Shown: piece by piece, positions 1-6,194 of the stretch
Layout of the letters: each line of letters starts with the position of its first letter
Numbering within the stretch: the first letter of the stretch is position 1
Translations under genes and position numbers: made by a program
Notes under the pieces: generated by a model
What the model saw: the letters and a program-made list of their open reading frames with translations, nothing else
The model's database searches: none
What the model was told of the DNA's origin: nothing
Source: Spirosoma sp.
GTDB taxonomy: Bacteria; Bacteroidota; Bacteroidia; Cytophagales; Spirosomataceae
Reading direction: 5' to 3'
Length of the DNA: 8,150 nucleotides
Assembly (NCBI GenBank): GCA_025351545.1
Contig: JANXVQ010000879.1
Location: 1 to 8,150, forward strand

Positions 1-19
1 GCCGGCTCACCAAAACAAA

Positions 20-58
20 AAATCGACTGGCCCCGTCGTATGACGTGCCAGTCGATTT
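20..58 (-). terminator. Rho-independent terminator of the rpsF-rpsR-rplI operon
   Basis: An 11-bp perfect stem (20-30 with 48-58) encloses a loop that itself contains a short cgtc/gacg pairing (34-37 with 42-45). Read on the minus strand, the stem is followed immediately by a T-rich run (complement of 11-22). It lies about 20 bases past the rplI stop codon, as expected for the end of this operon. Confidence 0.9.
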
Positions 59-78
59 CTACTCAAATCTAAGAAATT

Positions 79-522
79 TTATTCAGCCGAAACGACTTCA
101 AATTTCACTTTGTGCTTCACATCCTTGTGTAAATCAAGTAAAGCTTCGTAATTGCCAAGAACTTTGACGTCTTCAACCGTAATCTTCTTCCGGTCAATAT
201 CAAAGCCTTTTGCACGCAGGGCTTCTGCCACTTGCGTGTTGGTAACCCGACCGAAAATTTTGCCGCTGTCGCCCGCTTTAGCCGGGATCGTTAGCGTCAT
301 GTCACCAATACCTTCGGCAATCGTTTGCGCTTCGGTTTTGATTTTTTCGGCTTTGTGGGCTGCCTGACGAATGTTTTCGGCAACGATCTTCTTGTTAGAG
401 TCGGTTGCCATCATAGCAAATCCCTGAGGTATCAGGTAGTTGCGACCGTAACCGGGCTTCACCACAACGGTGTCGTTCTTATAGCCCAGGCCGGCAATAT
501 CGGTTTTTAAAATGATATCCAT
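79..522 (-). CDS. rplI: 50S ribosomal protein bL9
   Basis: This is ribosomal protein bL9 of the large subunit, which binds 23S rRNA near the base of the L1 stalk. The 147-residue length is normal for the family. The N-terminal RNA-binding domain carries the family signature at residues 11-34 (GxG, then VVVKPGYGRNYL, then PQG). A long charged connecting helix follows (about 40-70), then the C-terminal domain (about 75-147). The ATG at 522 gives the canonical MDIILK start. It is the last gene of the rpsF-rpsR-rplI operon, separated from rpsR by 95 bases that hold an imperfect hairpin, and followed by a strong terminator. No Shine-Dalgarno is present; the bases before the ATG are A-rich on the coding strand, as is usual in Bacteroidota. 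Identification is secure. Confidence 0.97.
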   Translation of the reverse strand: MDIILKTDIAGLGYKNDTVVVKPGYGRNYLIPQGFAMMATDSNKKIVAENIRQAAHKAEKIKTEAQTIAEGIGDMTLTIPAKAGDSGKIFGRVTNTQVAEALRAKGFDIDRKKITVEDVKVLGNYEALLDLHKDVKHKVKFEVVSAE

Positions 523-555
523 TTTTTGAAAAAGTCGTAAGTGAGCAAGTTGTCA

Positions 556-598
556 GTAAGTAAGCGGTAAGTACATAACTGTCTTACTACTTACTCAC
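556..598 (-). repeat. Imperfect inverted repeat (hairpin) between rpsR and rplI
   Basis: Arms 556-571 and 583-598 are 16 bases each and match at 13 of 16 positions, with an 11-base loop. On the transcribed (minus) strand two of the three differences become G-U pairs, leaving one mismatch, so the structure fits RNA better than the opposite strand. The arms are built from repeated GTAAG/GTAAGTA units, and a further degenerate copy lies at 537-549. No T-run follows, so it does not look like a simple terminator. It could affect transcript stability, processing or the relative output of rplI; that is inference. Confidence 0.65.
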
Positions 599-617
599 CA
601 ACAACGTACTACTGTGT

Positions 618-869
618 TTATTTCAGTGAATCGCCTACGTAAGGCAAGATGGCAAGATGACGAGCGCGTTTGACAGCCTGGGCCACTTTGCGCTGGTTTT
701 TCAGGGTTGTACCGGTTAGCCGACGGGGCAGAATTTTGCCCTGTTCGTTCAGCAGTTTCAGTAAGAAGTTACCGTCTTTGTAGTCGATATATTTAATACC
801 GGCTTTTTTGAAACGGTCGTATTTTTTACGGTTCTCGGTTTTCGAGACAGATTCGTTTTGCAGACTCAT
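618..869 (-). CDS. rpsR: 30S ribosomal protein bS18
   Basis: This is ribosomal protein bS18 of the small-subunit platform, where it pairs with bS6 and lies near the 3' end of 16S rRNA. It is 83 residues long, typical for the family. A lysine-rich N-terminus is followed by the conserved core: [20 protein letters not shown], then [20 protein letters not shown] and [10 protein letters not shown]. There is no cysteine, so this is a zinc-free form. The gene starts 2 bases after the rpsF stop codon, so the two are surely cotranscribed and possibly translationally coupled. A GGAGG lies inside the end of rpsF, 10 bases before this ATG, which is notable in a genome whose other genes mostly lack such sites. 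The ssb or priB gene often found between rpsF and rpsR elsewhere is absent. Confidence 0.97.
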   Translation of the reverse strand: MSLQNESVSKTENRKKYDRFKKAGIKYIDYKDGNFLLKLLNEQGKILPRRLTGTTLKNQRKVAQAVKRARHLAILPYVGDSLK

Positions 870-871
870 GA

Positions 872-1246
872 TTACTTGGCCTCCCCGGCGTTTTCGGTTT
901 GTTTTTTCTTACCCACTAAGCCATTGCGCTTACGATCGTTGTAGGCAACAGCGTGCTTGTCGAGCGAAACCGTCAAGTGACGAATGATACGCTCATCACG
1001 GAGATACTCGGTGTTGAGTTTCTCGATGATCGTGCCGAGGGCCTTGAACTCGAAGAGTTGGTAGTAACCCGTGTTCTTATGCTGAATCGGATAGGCCAGC
1101 TTACGCAAACCCATATGGTCTTCATGAACAAGCTCCGCACCGTTATCGGTCAGCACTTTGCGGAACTTGTCAACGGCGTCCTTCATCTGAGCATCAGATA
1201 AAACGGGAGTTAAAATGAACACCGTCTCGTAGTTATTAGGAAACAT
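872..1246 (-). CDS. rpsF: 30S ribosomal protein bS6
   Basis: This is ribosomal protein bS6, the partner of bS18 on the platform of the small subunit. From the ATG at 1246 it has 124 residues. It begins [15 protein letters not shown], contains the conserved [21 protein letters not shown] segment and [15 protein letters not shown], and ends in the Lys-rich, Glu-rich tail usual for bS6. The reading frame extends upstream to an ATG at 1306, but I reject that start. The extra 20 residues do not belong to the family, and a consensus promoter -7 box (1277-1284) lies inside the extension, so the message would begin downstream of it. It is the first gene of the operon. The implied leader is only about 26 bases and A-rich, with no room for the structured S6:S18 leader known in many other bacteria. 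Confidence 0.96.
   Translation of the reverse strand: MFPNNYETVFILTPVLSDAQMKDAVDKFRKVLTDNGAELVHEDHMGLRKLAYPIQHKNTGYYQLFEFKALGTIIEKLNTEYLRDERIIRHLTVSLDKHAVAYNDRKRNGLVGKKKQTENAGEAK
880..884 (-). promoter_or_regulatory. Shine-Dalgarno-like GGAGG ahead of rpsR
   Basis: On the minus strand GGAGG (within GGGGAGG, 886 to 880) lies 10 bases upstream of the rpsR ATG. It sits inside the Gly-Glu-Ala codons near the end of rpsF, so it could be a coding accident. The spacing is somewhat longer than the usual 5-9 bases. Confidence 0.4.
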
Positions 1247-1276
1247 TTTTTTTGTAATTTGTTTGAAATGAGGGCG

Positions 1277-1307
1277 CAAAGGTACATAGAAAAATGAACG
1301 GGGCAAA
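1277..1307 (-). promoter_or_regulatory. Bacteroidota-type promoter of rpsF-rpsR-rplI
   Basis: On the minus strand TTTG (1307-1304) is followed after exactly 19 bases by TACCTTTG (1284-1277). This matches the known Bacteroidota vegetative promoter, TTTG at -33 and TAnnTTTG at -7. Transcription should begin near 1272, about 26 bases before the rpsF ATG at 1246. This promoter decides the start chosen for rpsF. Confidence 0.85.
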
Positions 1308-1351
1308 GGGTATGATGTAAAAATACTGATTACACCAGCCCCTTTGTTCCG
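1299..1351 (-). terminator. Possible weak terminator after the coiled-coil gene, overlapping the rpsF -33 box
   Basis: Bases 1299-1310 and 1340-1351 are complementary over 12 positions. On the minus strand two adjacent central pairs become A-C mismatches, leaving 3 + 7 bp, with a small inner stem in the 29-base loop. A T-rich stretch follows on the minus strand (complement of 1286-1298). It lies just past the stop codon at 1369, where a terminator is expected, but the -33 box of rpsF falls inside one arm, so part of the match may be chance. Confidence 0.3.
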
Positions 1352-1368
1352 AAATGTACACTTCCGTG

Positions 1369-2319
1369 CTATTTTATGGTGAACTCGCCCTCGCCAATTC
1401 GGAAGCCTTCGCAGTAAACTTCAATTGTGTGTTTGCCTGCCTTGAATTGCTGCCCACCCCGACCATAGAAATAGTCGACCCGCTGGCGGCTATTGTCGAA
1501 ATTAAAGCGTTGCAGCGCTGTATAAATCATGCCCTGATTGTTATACATAAATTCACCGGAACCAGTGGCCAAGTCTGAGATAATAGCGCCATTAGGATCA
1601 ATAATTCGCATGTACAGTACTTTCTCGTCTTTTTTGGCCAGGCCATTGGGTGACAGTAAAATCGATACATGAATTTTGTCAAGTTTCTTGGCCTTATAAG
1701 TACCGCCGTCGCTTTCCTTTCCCTTCGAGTTTACGGCGTTTACGGTAACGGCCTCGGCCCTGAGGGCAGCCGCTATCGTGACTTTCTCGGCTAATTCCTG
1801 ATTTTTTATAGTAACTGCTACGACAGAGTCACTGAGCGATTGTCTTTCGGATTTCAAACCACTATTTTCCTGTGAAAGCGATTCATTCTGCTGGCTCAAA
1901 ACACCATTTTCCTCTTTTAATCTGGCTATTTCCTGGTCTTTCTGAACTAAAATTGCCTGATAGTTTCGGATTTTCTGATCGTATTTCTTACTGTCGAATG
2001 AACTAACGTTTTTCAATTCGCGCTTATCTACTTCCAACTGCGCTTTTATCTTCATAAGCGAATCGACACTGCCGCCCAGCTTCTGTATTTCGGCAATTTT
2101 AGCATCTAATTGCGTCGAAATCGAGTCGAGTTTGGTTTTGGCAAGTAGTACCTCTTCGGTTTTGGCTGCAATGGTGGCATCTTTCGTTTTATTGTCCTGC
2201 CGCTCCTGGTAATAGAAGTATAAAAGCAATACGTTAAGAGCGGCCAGAATTAGTAGAGCAGCCAGTAAATAACTGCGACTATTATTCCGGGGTTGTGATC
2301 TGTGTTCCATTGGGATCAT
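1369..2319 (-). CDS. Membrane-anchored coiled-coil protein of unknown function
   Basis: I do not recognise a named family. The 316-residue protein has a short basic N-terminus ([10 protein letters not shown]) and one hydrophobic segment at about residues 17-37, consistent with a signal anchor. A long heptad-rich coiled coil follows (about 43-185), rich in Lys, Glu, Gln, Asn and Ser. The compact C-terminal part (about 212-316) looks like a beta-rich domain ([46 protein letters not shown]). The charge pattern suggests that the coil and C-terminal domain lie in the periplasm. The gene may start at the ATG at 2319 or at the one at 2310; nothing in the sequence decides between them. It stands alone, divergent from yggS, with its own promoter box at 2356-2363 and a palindrome directly upstream of that. 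A structural or scaffolding role in the envelope is a guess. Confidence 0.8.
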   Translation of the reverse strand: MIPMEHRSQPRNNSRSYLLAALLILAALNVLLLYFYYQERQDNKTKDATIAAKTEEVLLAKTKLDSISTQLDAKIAEIQKLGGSVDSLMKIKAQLEVDKRELKNVSSFDSKKYDQKIRNYQAILVQKDQEIARLKEENGVLSQQNESLSQENSGLKSERQSLSDSVVAVTIKNQELAEKVTIAAALRAEAVTVNAVNSKGKESDGGTYKAKKLDKIHVSILLSPNGLAKKDEKVLYMRIIDPNGAIISDLATGSGEFMYNNQGMIYTALQRFNFDNSRQRVDYFYGRGGQQFKAGKHTIEVYCEGFRIGEGEFTIK

Positions 2320-2355
2320 ATGTTAAGCTAACGGGTTGAGGTTAAAAATCCTTAC

Positions 2356-2363
2356 CAAAACTA
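2356..2363 (-). promoter_or_regulatory. -7 box of the coiled-coil gene promoter
   Basis: On the minus strand TAGTTTTG fits the Bacteroidota -7 consensus TAnnTTTG. It is about 37 bases upstream of the ATG at 2319. I see no good TTTG at -33, where the 2362-2380 palindrome and its flank lie instead, so this promoter may be weak or controlled. Confidence 0.6.
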
Positions 2364-2380
2364 AATCATACTATGATTTA
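2362..2380. promoter_or_regulatory. Perfect palindrome, candidate operator
   Basis: TAAATCATA, one central C, then TATGATTTA: two 9-base arms in perfect dyad symmetry. It overlaps the upstream end of the minus-strand -7 box (2356-2363) and fills the spacer toward -33, a classic place for a repressor site. It also lies about 60 bases upstream of the -7 box of divergent yggS. No T-run or coding context suggests a terminator. The binding protein is unknown. Confidence 0.55.
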
Positions 2381-2439
2381 TTGTCTTGTTTAGGTGGTTT
2401 TTGGCTAAAAACTACGCGTTTATGCGCGGTTATCAAACT

Positions 2440-2447
2440 TATATTTG
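2440..2447 (+). promoter_or_regulatory. -7 box of the yggS promoter
   Basis: TATATTTG matches the Bacteroidota -7 consensus TAnnTTTG. It lies 46 bases before the yggS ATG, giving a leader of about 40 bases. The -33 region is poorly matched. Confidence 0.7.
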
Positions 2448-2493
2448 CACAATATTAACAAACCGTTGCTAAAAGACAACTACGCAAGATAGT

Positions 2494-3153
2494 ATGATCG
2501 CAGATAGAATTCGCCTGATTGAGAGTGAATTACAGAATAAGGCCAAACTAATTGCCGTTACCAAAACGAAGCCTGTCGAGGTGTTACGCGAAGCCTATGA
2601 CGCCGGTTGCCGACGGTTTGGCGAGAATAAAGTGCAGGAAATGGCTGATAAACAGCCCCAATTTCCGGCCGATGTGGAGTGGCATTTGATTGGGCATTTA
2701 CAAACTAATAAGGTCAAATATATAGCCTCGTTTGTAACACTGATCCACTCAACAGATAGTCTGAAACTTTTGCAGGAAGTGAATAAACAGGCTGTTAAAC
2801 ATAATCGTATTATTGATTGTCTGTTACAAATTTACATTGCCGATGAGGAAACTAAGTTTGGACTCTCAGCCGATGAAGCCGAAGCGCTGCTTAATGCGCC
2901 CGAACTAAATGACTTGCCTAATGTGCGTATTGCAGGCCTGATGGGATTGGCTACCCATACAGATGATGAATCACAAATTCGTCGGGAGTTCCGGGGGTTG
3001 AAGCAGTTGTACGACAAATTAGGCCAAATTCATCGTCCGATGATTCATTTTCAGGAATTGTCGATGGGTATGAGTGGCGACTATCGCGTTGCTCTCGAAG
3101 AAGGGAGCACGCTGGTTCGGGTTGGGAGTGCTATTTTTGGGAGCAGGAGCTGA
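2494..3153 (+). CDS. yggS: PLP homeostasis protein, YggS/PLPBP family
   Basis: This is the YggS/PROSC (PLPBP) family, a single-domain TIM-barrel protein that binds pyridoxal 5'-phosphate and buffers it in the cytoplasm; no enzyme activity is established for the family. The 219 residues carry the expected motifs in order: AVTKTKP with the probable PLP-binding lysine K24, FGENKVQE (42-49), WHLIGHLQTNK (63-73), LSMGMSGDY (189-197) and VRVGSAIFG near the C-terminus, where the phosphate is held. The N-terminus is slightly short compared with the enterobacterial protein, but the core is complete. The ATG at 2494 is preceded by a good -7 box at 2440-2447. The next gene begins 28 bases after the stop, so the two are probably cotranscribed. 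Confidence 0.95.
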   Translation: MIADRIRLIESELQNKAKLIAVTKTKPVEVLREAYDAGCRRFGENKVQEMADKQPQFPADVEWHLIGHLQTNKVKYIASFVTLIHSTDSLKLLQEVNKQAVKHNRIIDCLLQIYIADEETKFGLSADEAEALLNAPELNDLPNVRIAGLMGLATHTDDESQIRREFRGLKQLYDKLGQIHRPMIHFQELSMGMSGDYRVALEEGSTLVRVGSAIFGSRS

Positions 3154-3181
3154 AGCTTTTGTCAGTATAACAAAAAATAAA

Positions 3182-3592
<411 letters not shown>

Positions 3593-3602
<10 letters not shown>

Positions 3603-3644
3603 ATTAGCGGACGTGAAGGGCAATAATTCATATTTCATCATTTA
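3593..3644. repeat. Inverted repeat linking the heptamer array to the prfC promoter
   Basis: TAAATGATGAA (3593-3603) is repeated as an exact inverted copy, TTCATCATTTA (3634-3644), with a 30-base spacer. The left arm is part of the heptamer array and earlier heptamers can pair in its place. The right arm lies 5 bases upstream of the prfC -7 box, within the promoter spacer. No T-run follows. Confidence 0.75.
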
Positions 3645-3649
3645 GTACG

Positions 3650-3657
3650 TATCTTTG
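3650..3657 (+). promoter_or_regulatory. -7 box of the prfC promoter
   Basis: TATCTTTG fits the Bacteroidota consensus TAnnTTTG and lies 19 bases before the prfC ATG at 3677, implying a very short leader of roughly 13-15 bases. The -33 region (TTCA at about 3627-3630) is a poor match. The right arm of the inverted repeat lies between the two. Confidence 0.75.
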
Positions 3658-3676
3658 TGGTCTGATTCTGAGAATA

Positions 3677-5272
3677 ATGCAAACGAATATACAGGCTGAA
3701 ACTGCCCGTCGGCGCACGTTCGCCATCATTAGTCACCCCGATGCTGGTAAAACGACGCTGACTGAAAAATTGCTGCTTTTTGGGGGGGCCATTCAAACGG
3801 CTGGAGCTGTTAAGTCTAATAAAATCAAGAAGACGGCCACGTCCGATTTTATGGAAATTGAAAAGCAGCGGGGTATCTCCGTGGCTACATCGGTGATGAC
3901 GTTTGAATACGACAAGCTGAAGATCAATATCCTTGATACGCCTGGTCACAAAGATTTTGCTGAAGATACATACCGGACACTGACTGCTGTTGATAGCGTT
4001 ATTCTGGTCATCGACTGCGTAAAAGGCGTGGAAGAGCAAACCGAGCGGCTTGTGGAAGTTTGCCGGATGCGTGATACGCCAGTTATTATTTTTATCAATA
4101 AACTTGATCGCGAAGGCCGGAATCCGTTCGACTTGCTGGATGAACTGGAGGAAAAGTTAAACATTCGCGTTCGACCTATGACCTGGCCGGTCAACATGGG
4201 TTCCGATTTTAAAGGTGTTTATAGCTTGATCGAGAAAAAATTATATTTCTTCAAAGCGAATAAAACCAAAGTAGAGGTCGATGTACTGCCTATCGACCTG
4301 GCCGACGATATGCTTGACCAGAAGGTGGGCGAGCGCGATGCCGCTCAACTTCGGGAAGACGTTGATTTGATTGAAGGCGTTTATGATACGTTTGACCGGC
4401 AGGCTTATTTAGACGGAAAACTGGCACCTGTGTTCTTCGGCTCGGCCGTAAATAATTTTGGTGTAAAAGAATTGCTCGAAGGATTCTGCGACATTTCACC
4501 CGAACCCATCGCTCGTCCGACCGATAAGCGTGAGGTGTTCCCTGACGAGAAAAACTTTACGGGTTTTGTCTTTAAAATTCACGCCAACCTCGACCCGCGT
4601 CACCGCGACCGTATAGCGTTTTTGCGTATCTGTTCGGGCGTGTTTGAGCGGAATAAATTTTATCATCACATACGCTTAGATAAAAATGTGCGATTTGCCA
4701 GTCCGTTTAGTTTCATGGCCGATAGCAAAAGTGTGATTGAAGAAGGATTTCCCGGCGATGTGGTCGGCCTTTATGATACGGGTACGTTTAAAATTGGCGA
4801 CACACTAACGGAAGGTGAAGAGTTACAGTTTCAGGGGATTCCGAGTTTTTCGCCGGAAATTTTCAAAGAGCTGGTTAATCTTGACCCGATGAAGTCGAAA
4901 CAGCTGGATAAAGGTATTCAGCAATTGACCGATGAAGGTGTAGCTCAGCTGTTTACGCTCGAATTAGGTAATCGGAAAATTGTTGGAACGGTTGGCGAAC
5001 TCCAATTTGAGGTGATTCAATACCGACTCGAAAATGAATACGGAGCCAAATGCCGCTGGGTGCCTTTAAATTATACGAAAGCATGCTGGATCACGGCCGA
5101 AAACCCGGTTAAGCTAGCCGAGTTTATTCGTCTGAAAGGCAACCAGATTGCGTACGACAAAGATCAAAACCCCGTTTTTCTAGCTGAATCAGATTGGATG
5201 TTACGCATGAATGAGCAGAATAATCCTGATGTTATTTTCCACCTCACATCAGAGTTTAAAGTCGCTGTTTAA
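3677..5272 (+). CDS. prfC: Peptide chain release factor 3 (RF3)
   Basis: RF3 is the translational GTPase that drives RF1 and RF2 off the ribosome after peptide release. The 531-residue length matches the family (about 529 in E. coli). The GTPase domain shows the P-loop SHPDAGKTT (19-27), the switch I segment [12 protein letters not shown] (62-73), DTPGH (87-91), NKLD (141-144) and FFGSA near residue 255. The RF3-specific segments [27 protein letters not shown] and MTWPVNMG are present. Domains II and III follow, with [39 protein letters not shown] and [14 protein letters not shown], the last two also typical of RF3 rather than EF-G. It has its own promoter just upstream and is probably transcribed alone. 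There is no sign of truncation, and no terminator is obvious after the stop. Confidence 0.98.
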   Translation: MQTNIQAETARRRTFAIISHPDAGKTTLTEKLLLFGGAIQTAGAVKSNKIKKTATSDFMEIEKQRGISVATSVMTFEYDKLKINILDTPGHKDFAEDTYRTLTAVDSVILVIDCVKGVEEQTERLVEVCRMRDTPVIIFINKLDREGRNPFDLLDELEEKLNIRVRPMTWPVNMGSDFKGVYSLIEKKLYFFKANKTKVEVDVLPIDLADDMLDQKVGERDAAQLREDVDLIEGVYDTFDRQAYLDGKLAPVFFGSAVNNFGVKELLEGFCDISPEPIARPTDKREVFPDEKNFTGFVFKIHANLDPRHRDRIAFLRICSGVFERNKFYHHIRLDKNVRFASPFSFMADSKSVIEEGFPGDVVGLYDTGTFKIGDTLTEGEELQFQGIPSFSPEIFKELVNLDPMKSKQLDKGIQQLTDEGVAQLFTLELGNRKIVGTVGELQFEVIQYRLENEYGAKCRWVPLNYTKACWITAENPVKLAEFIRLKGNQIAYDKDQNPVFLAESDWMLRMNEQNNPDVIFHLTSEFKVAV

Positions 5273-5371
5273 CTGTCTTTTGTCCGTTCGCTTAGATTCT
5301 TCGATACAATTAAACTCATGGGGCGCGAGCGAGTTGTTGGTAGCATAACTCACGTTAACCGAACTATACGA

Positions 5372-5698
5372 ATGACTAATTCACTCGCCACCCTTGCGTT
5401 GTTTCTGGTGCTTGCCGGAACTGCTGTTGCCCAGCGTAAGCAACCCCGACGTACTGCTGGTAATAAATCTTCAAGCGGAACGATTTCGGCCAACGATGCC
5501 GCCCGCTCAAACACATCGGCAGCCAATACTCATGACGGCACGAATGGGGCATCTACGGGAACTGGCTTAACGAACGATCAACGTCAAGCCGATGCCAGTG
5601 GATCGAACCGCACTACTAAAGTTGATGCCAGTAGTAGCATCAGAACGGCTCCGTCGTCGGTTAAAGCTCGAAAAAAGGCAGTTAAGACCAGCAATTAA
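5372..5698 (+). CDS. Small secreted low-complexity protein, unknown function
   Basis: I do not recognise this 108-residue protein. From the ATG at 5372 it opens with a good Sec signal peptide (MTNSLATLALFLVLAGTAVA, cleavage expected after AVA). The frame extends upstream to an ATG at 5318, but the 18 additional residues are charged and would bury the signal peptide, so I prefer 5372. The mature part is a low-complexity chain rich in Ser, Thr, Ala, Asn and Gly with basic ends (QRKQPRR near the start, KARKKAVKTS at the end), has no cysteines, and is probably disordered. It lies 99 bases after prfC and 111 bases before the next small gene. I find no consensus -7 box before it. It could be a periplasmic or surface filler protein, or a rapidly evolving orphan. 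Confidence 0.6.
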   Translation: MTNSLATLALFLVLAGTAVAQRKQPRRTAGNKSSSGTISANDAARSNTSAANTHDGTNGASTGTGLTNDQRQADASGSNRTTKVDASSSIRTAPSSVKARKKAVKTSN

Positions 5699-5809
5699 TG
5701 TGTTTTTTGACTTCATATGCTTAACCTAAGCCGTTGATTCAATGGACGTTTAATGACCTTCTGGCAATAGACGATTTCTTTCCGGGTAATCACTATAACC
5801 AGATAGAGA

Positions 5810-6024
5810 ATGAGAAAATAGTAATCGCTGCTGTGGCCATTCTGCTAATGTCTGGTGCAGCCTTTGCTCAGGATGACATAAAAAAAGCCGACAAAATGGC
5901 CCGAAAAGAGATGAAGAAGGAGGCCAAGGCAATGAAAAAAGAAGGTAAAAGAGAAGGAAACAGCATGAAAGCTGATTCTGGAAAAGCGATGAAACATATG
6001 CATAAAAGCATGAAGAACAACTGA
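5810..6024 (+). CDS. Small secreted Lys/Met-rich protein with a disrupted start (possible frameshift)
   Basis: I do not recognise a family. The frame ending at 6024 encodes a clear signal peptide core (KIVIAAVAILLMSGAAFA, then QDD). A mature chain of about 50 residues follows, very rich in Lys, Met, Glu and Ala, with a likely helix (MARKEMKKEAKAMKKEGKR) and a Met/His tail (MKHMHKSMKNN). The frame has no good start: upstream it offers only a TTG at 5734 with about 28 unlikely leader residues, and the first in-frame ATG lies inside the hydrophobic core. An ATG at 5810 reads M-R-K then stops at TAG (5819-5821). Adding one A to the A4 run at 5815-5818 would join it to the main frame as MRKIVIAAVAILLMSG, a textbook signal peptide. 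So it is frameshifted, misread in sequencing, or made by a -1 slip. Corrected length would be 71 residues. A strong terminator follows. Confidence 0.6.
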
Positions 6025-6063
6025 AAGACTAATAATGAGTAAATTGTTTCTATATATTTAAGG

Positions 6064-6094
6064 AAGAGTCTCTCAAATCGGAGAGGCTTTTTTT
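6064..6094 (+). terminator. Rho-independent terminator after the small secreted genes
   Basis: AGTCTCTC (6067-6074) pairs with GAGAGGCT (6081-6088), with one G-U and a 6-base loop; the stem can extend outward to 6064 by A-T and G-U pairs. Seven T residues (6088-6094) end it. It closes the small-gene region and isolates the ABC operon behind it. The symmetry is much weaker for minus-strand transcription. Confidence 0.88.
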
Positions 6095-6121
6095 ATGCCC
6101 AAAAATAAATATGATTAAAAC

Positions 6122-6151
6122 TTGACTTGTGTTAATTATATTTTCTACTAT
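6122..6151 (+). promoter_or_regulatory. Possible promoter of the ABC-GntR operon
   Basis: TTGACT (6122-6127) and TACTAT (6146-6151) are 18 bases apart, resembling a sigma-70 type promoter; TATATTTT (6137-6144) is alternatively one base off the Bacteroidota -7 consensus. Either would place the start of transcription at or just before the dyad at 6154-6179. The choice between them cannot be made from sequence. Confidence 0.4.
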
Positions 6152-6153
6152 TG

Positions 6154-6179
6154 TAGTGTACTATTTATCTAATACACTA
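6154..6179. promoter_or_regulatory. Candidate YtrA-type operator (TAGTGTA-N12-TACACTA)
   Basis: Two perfect 7-base arms, TAGTGTA (6154-6160) and TACACTA (6173-6179), flank a 12-base AT-rich spacer, 15 bases before the ABC ATPase ATG. From memory of the family, the operator of Bacillus subtilis YtrA is AGTGTA-N13-TACACT, so the half-sites are identical and the spacing differs by one. The same operon encodes a YtrA-like GntR protein, making autorepression likely. Confidence 0.75.
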
Positions 6180-6194
6180 TAAAGGATTATATTC

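Noticed and set aside
1247..1306. Longer bS6 start at the ATG at 1306
   Set aside because: It adds 20 residues not found in the family, and the consensus -7 box at 1277-1284 lies inside it.
1354..1578. Plus-strand frame of 74 codons opposite the coiled-coil gene
   Set aside because: It is antisense to a well-supported coding region, with no promoter box and no recognisable protein features.
3074..3181. DUF423 protein starting at 3074 and overlapping yggS
   Set aside because: The family begins at the MKFF-type start at 3182; the extension is the out-of-frame reading of the conserved yggS C-terminus.
3638..4197. Minus-strand open frames opposite the start of prfC
   Set aside because: They are mirror frames of the conserved RF3 GTPase domain and encode compositionally odd, Ser-rich or Arg-rich chains.
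5318..5371. Upstream start for the small secreted protein
   Set aside because: The 18 extra charged residues would precede a complete signal peptide that begins at the ATG at 5372.
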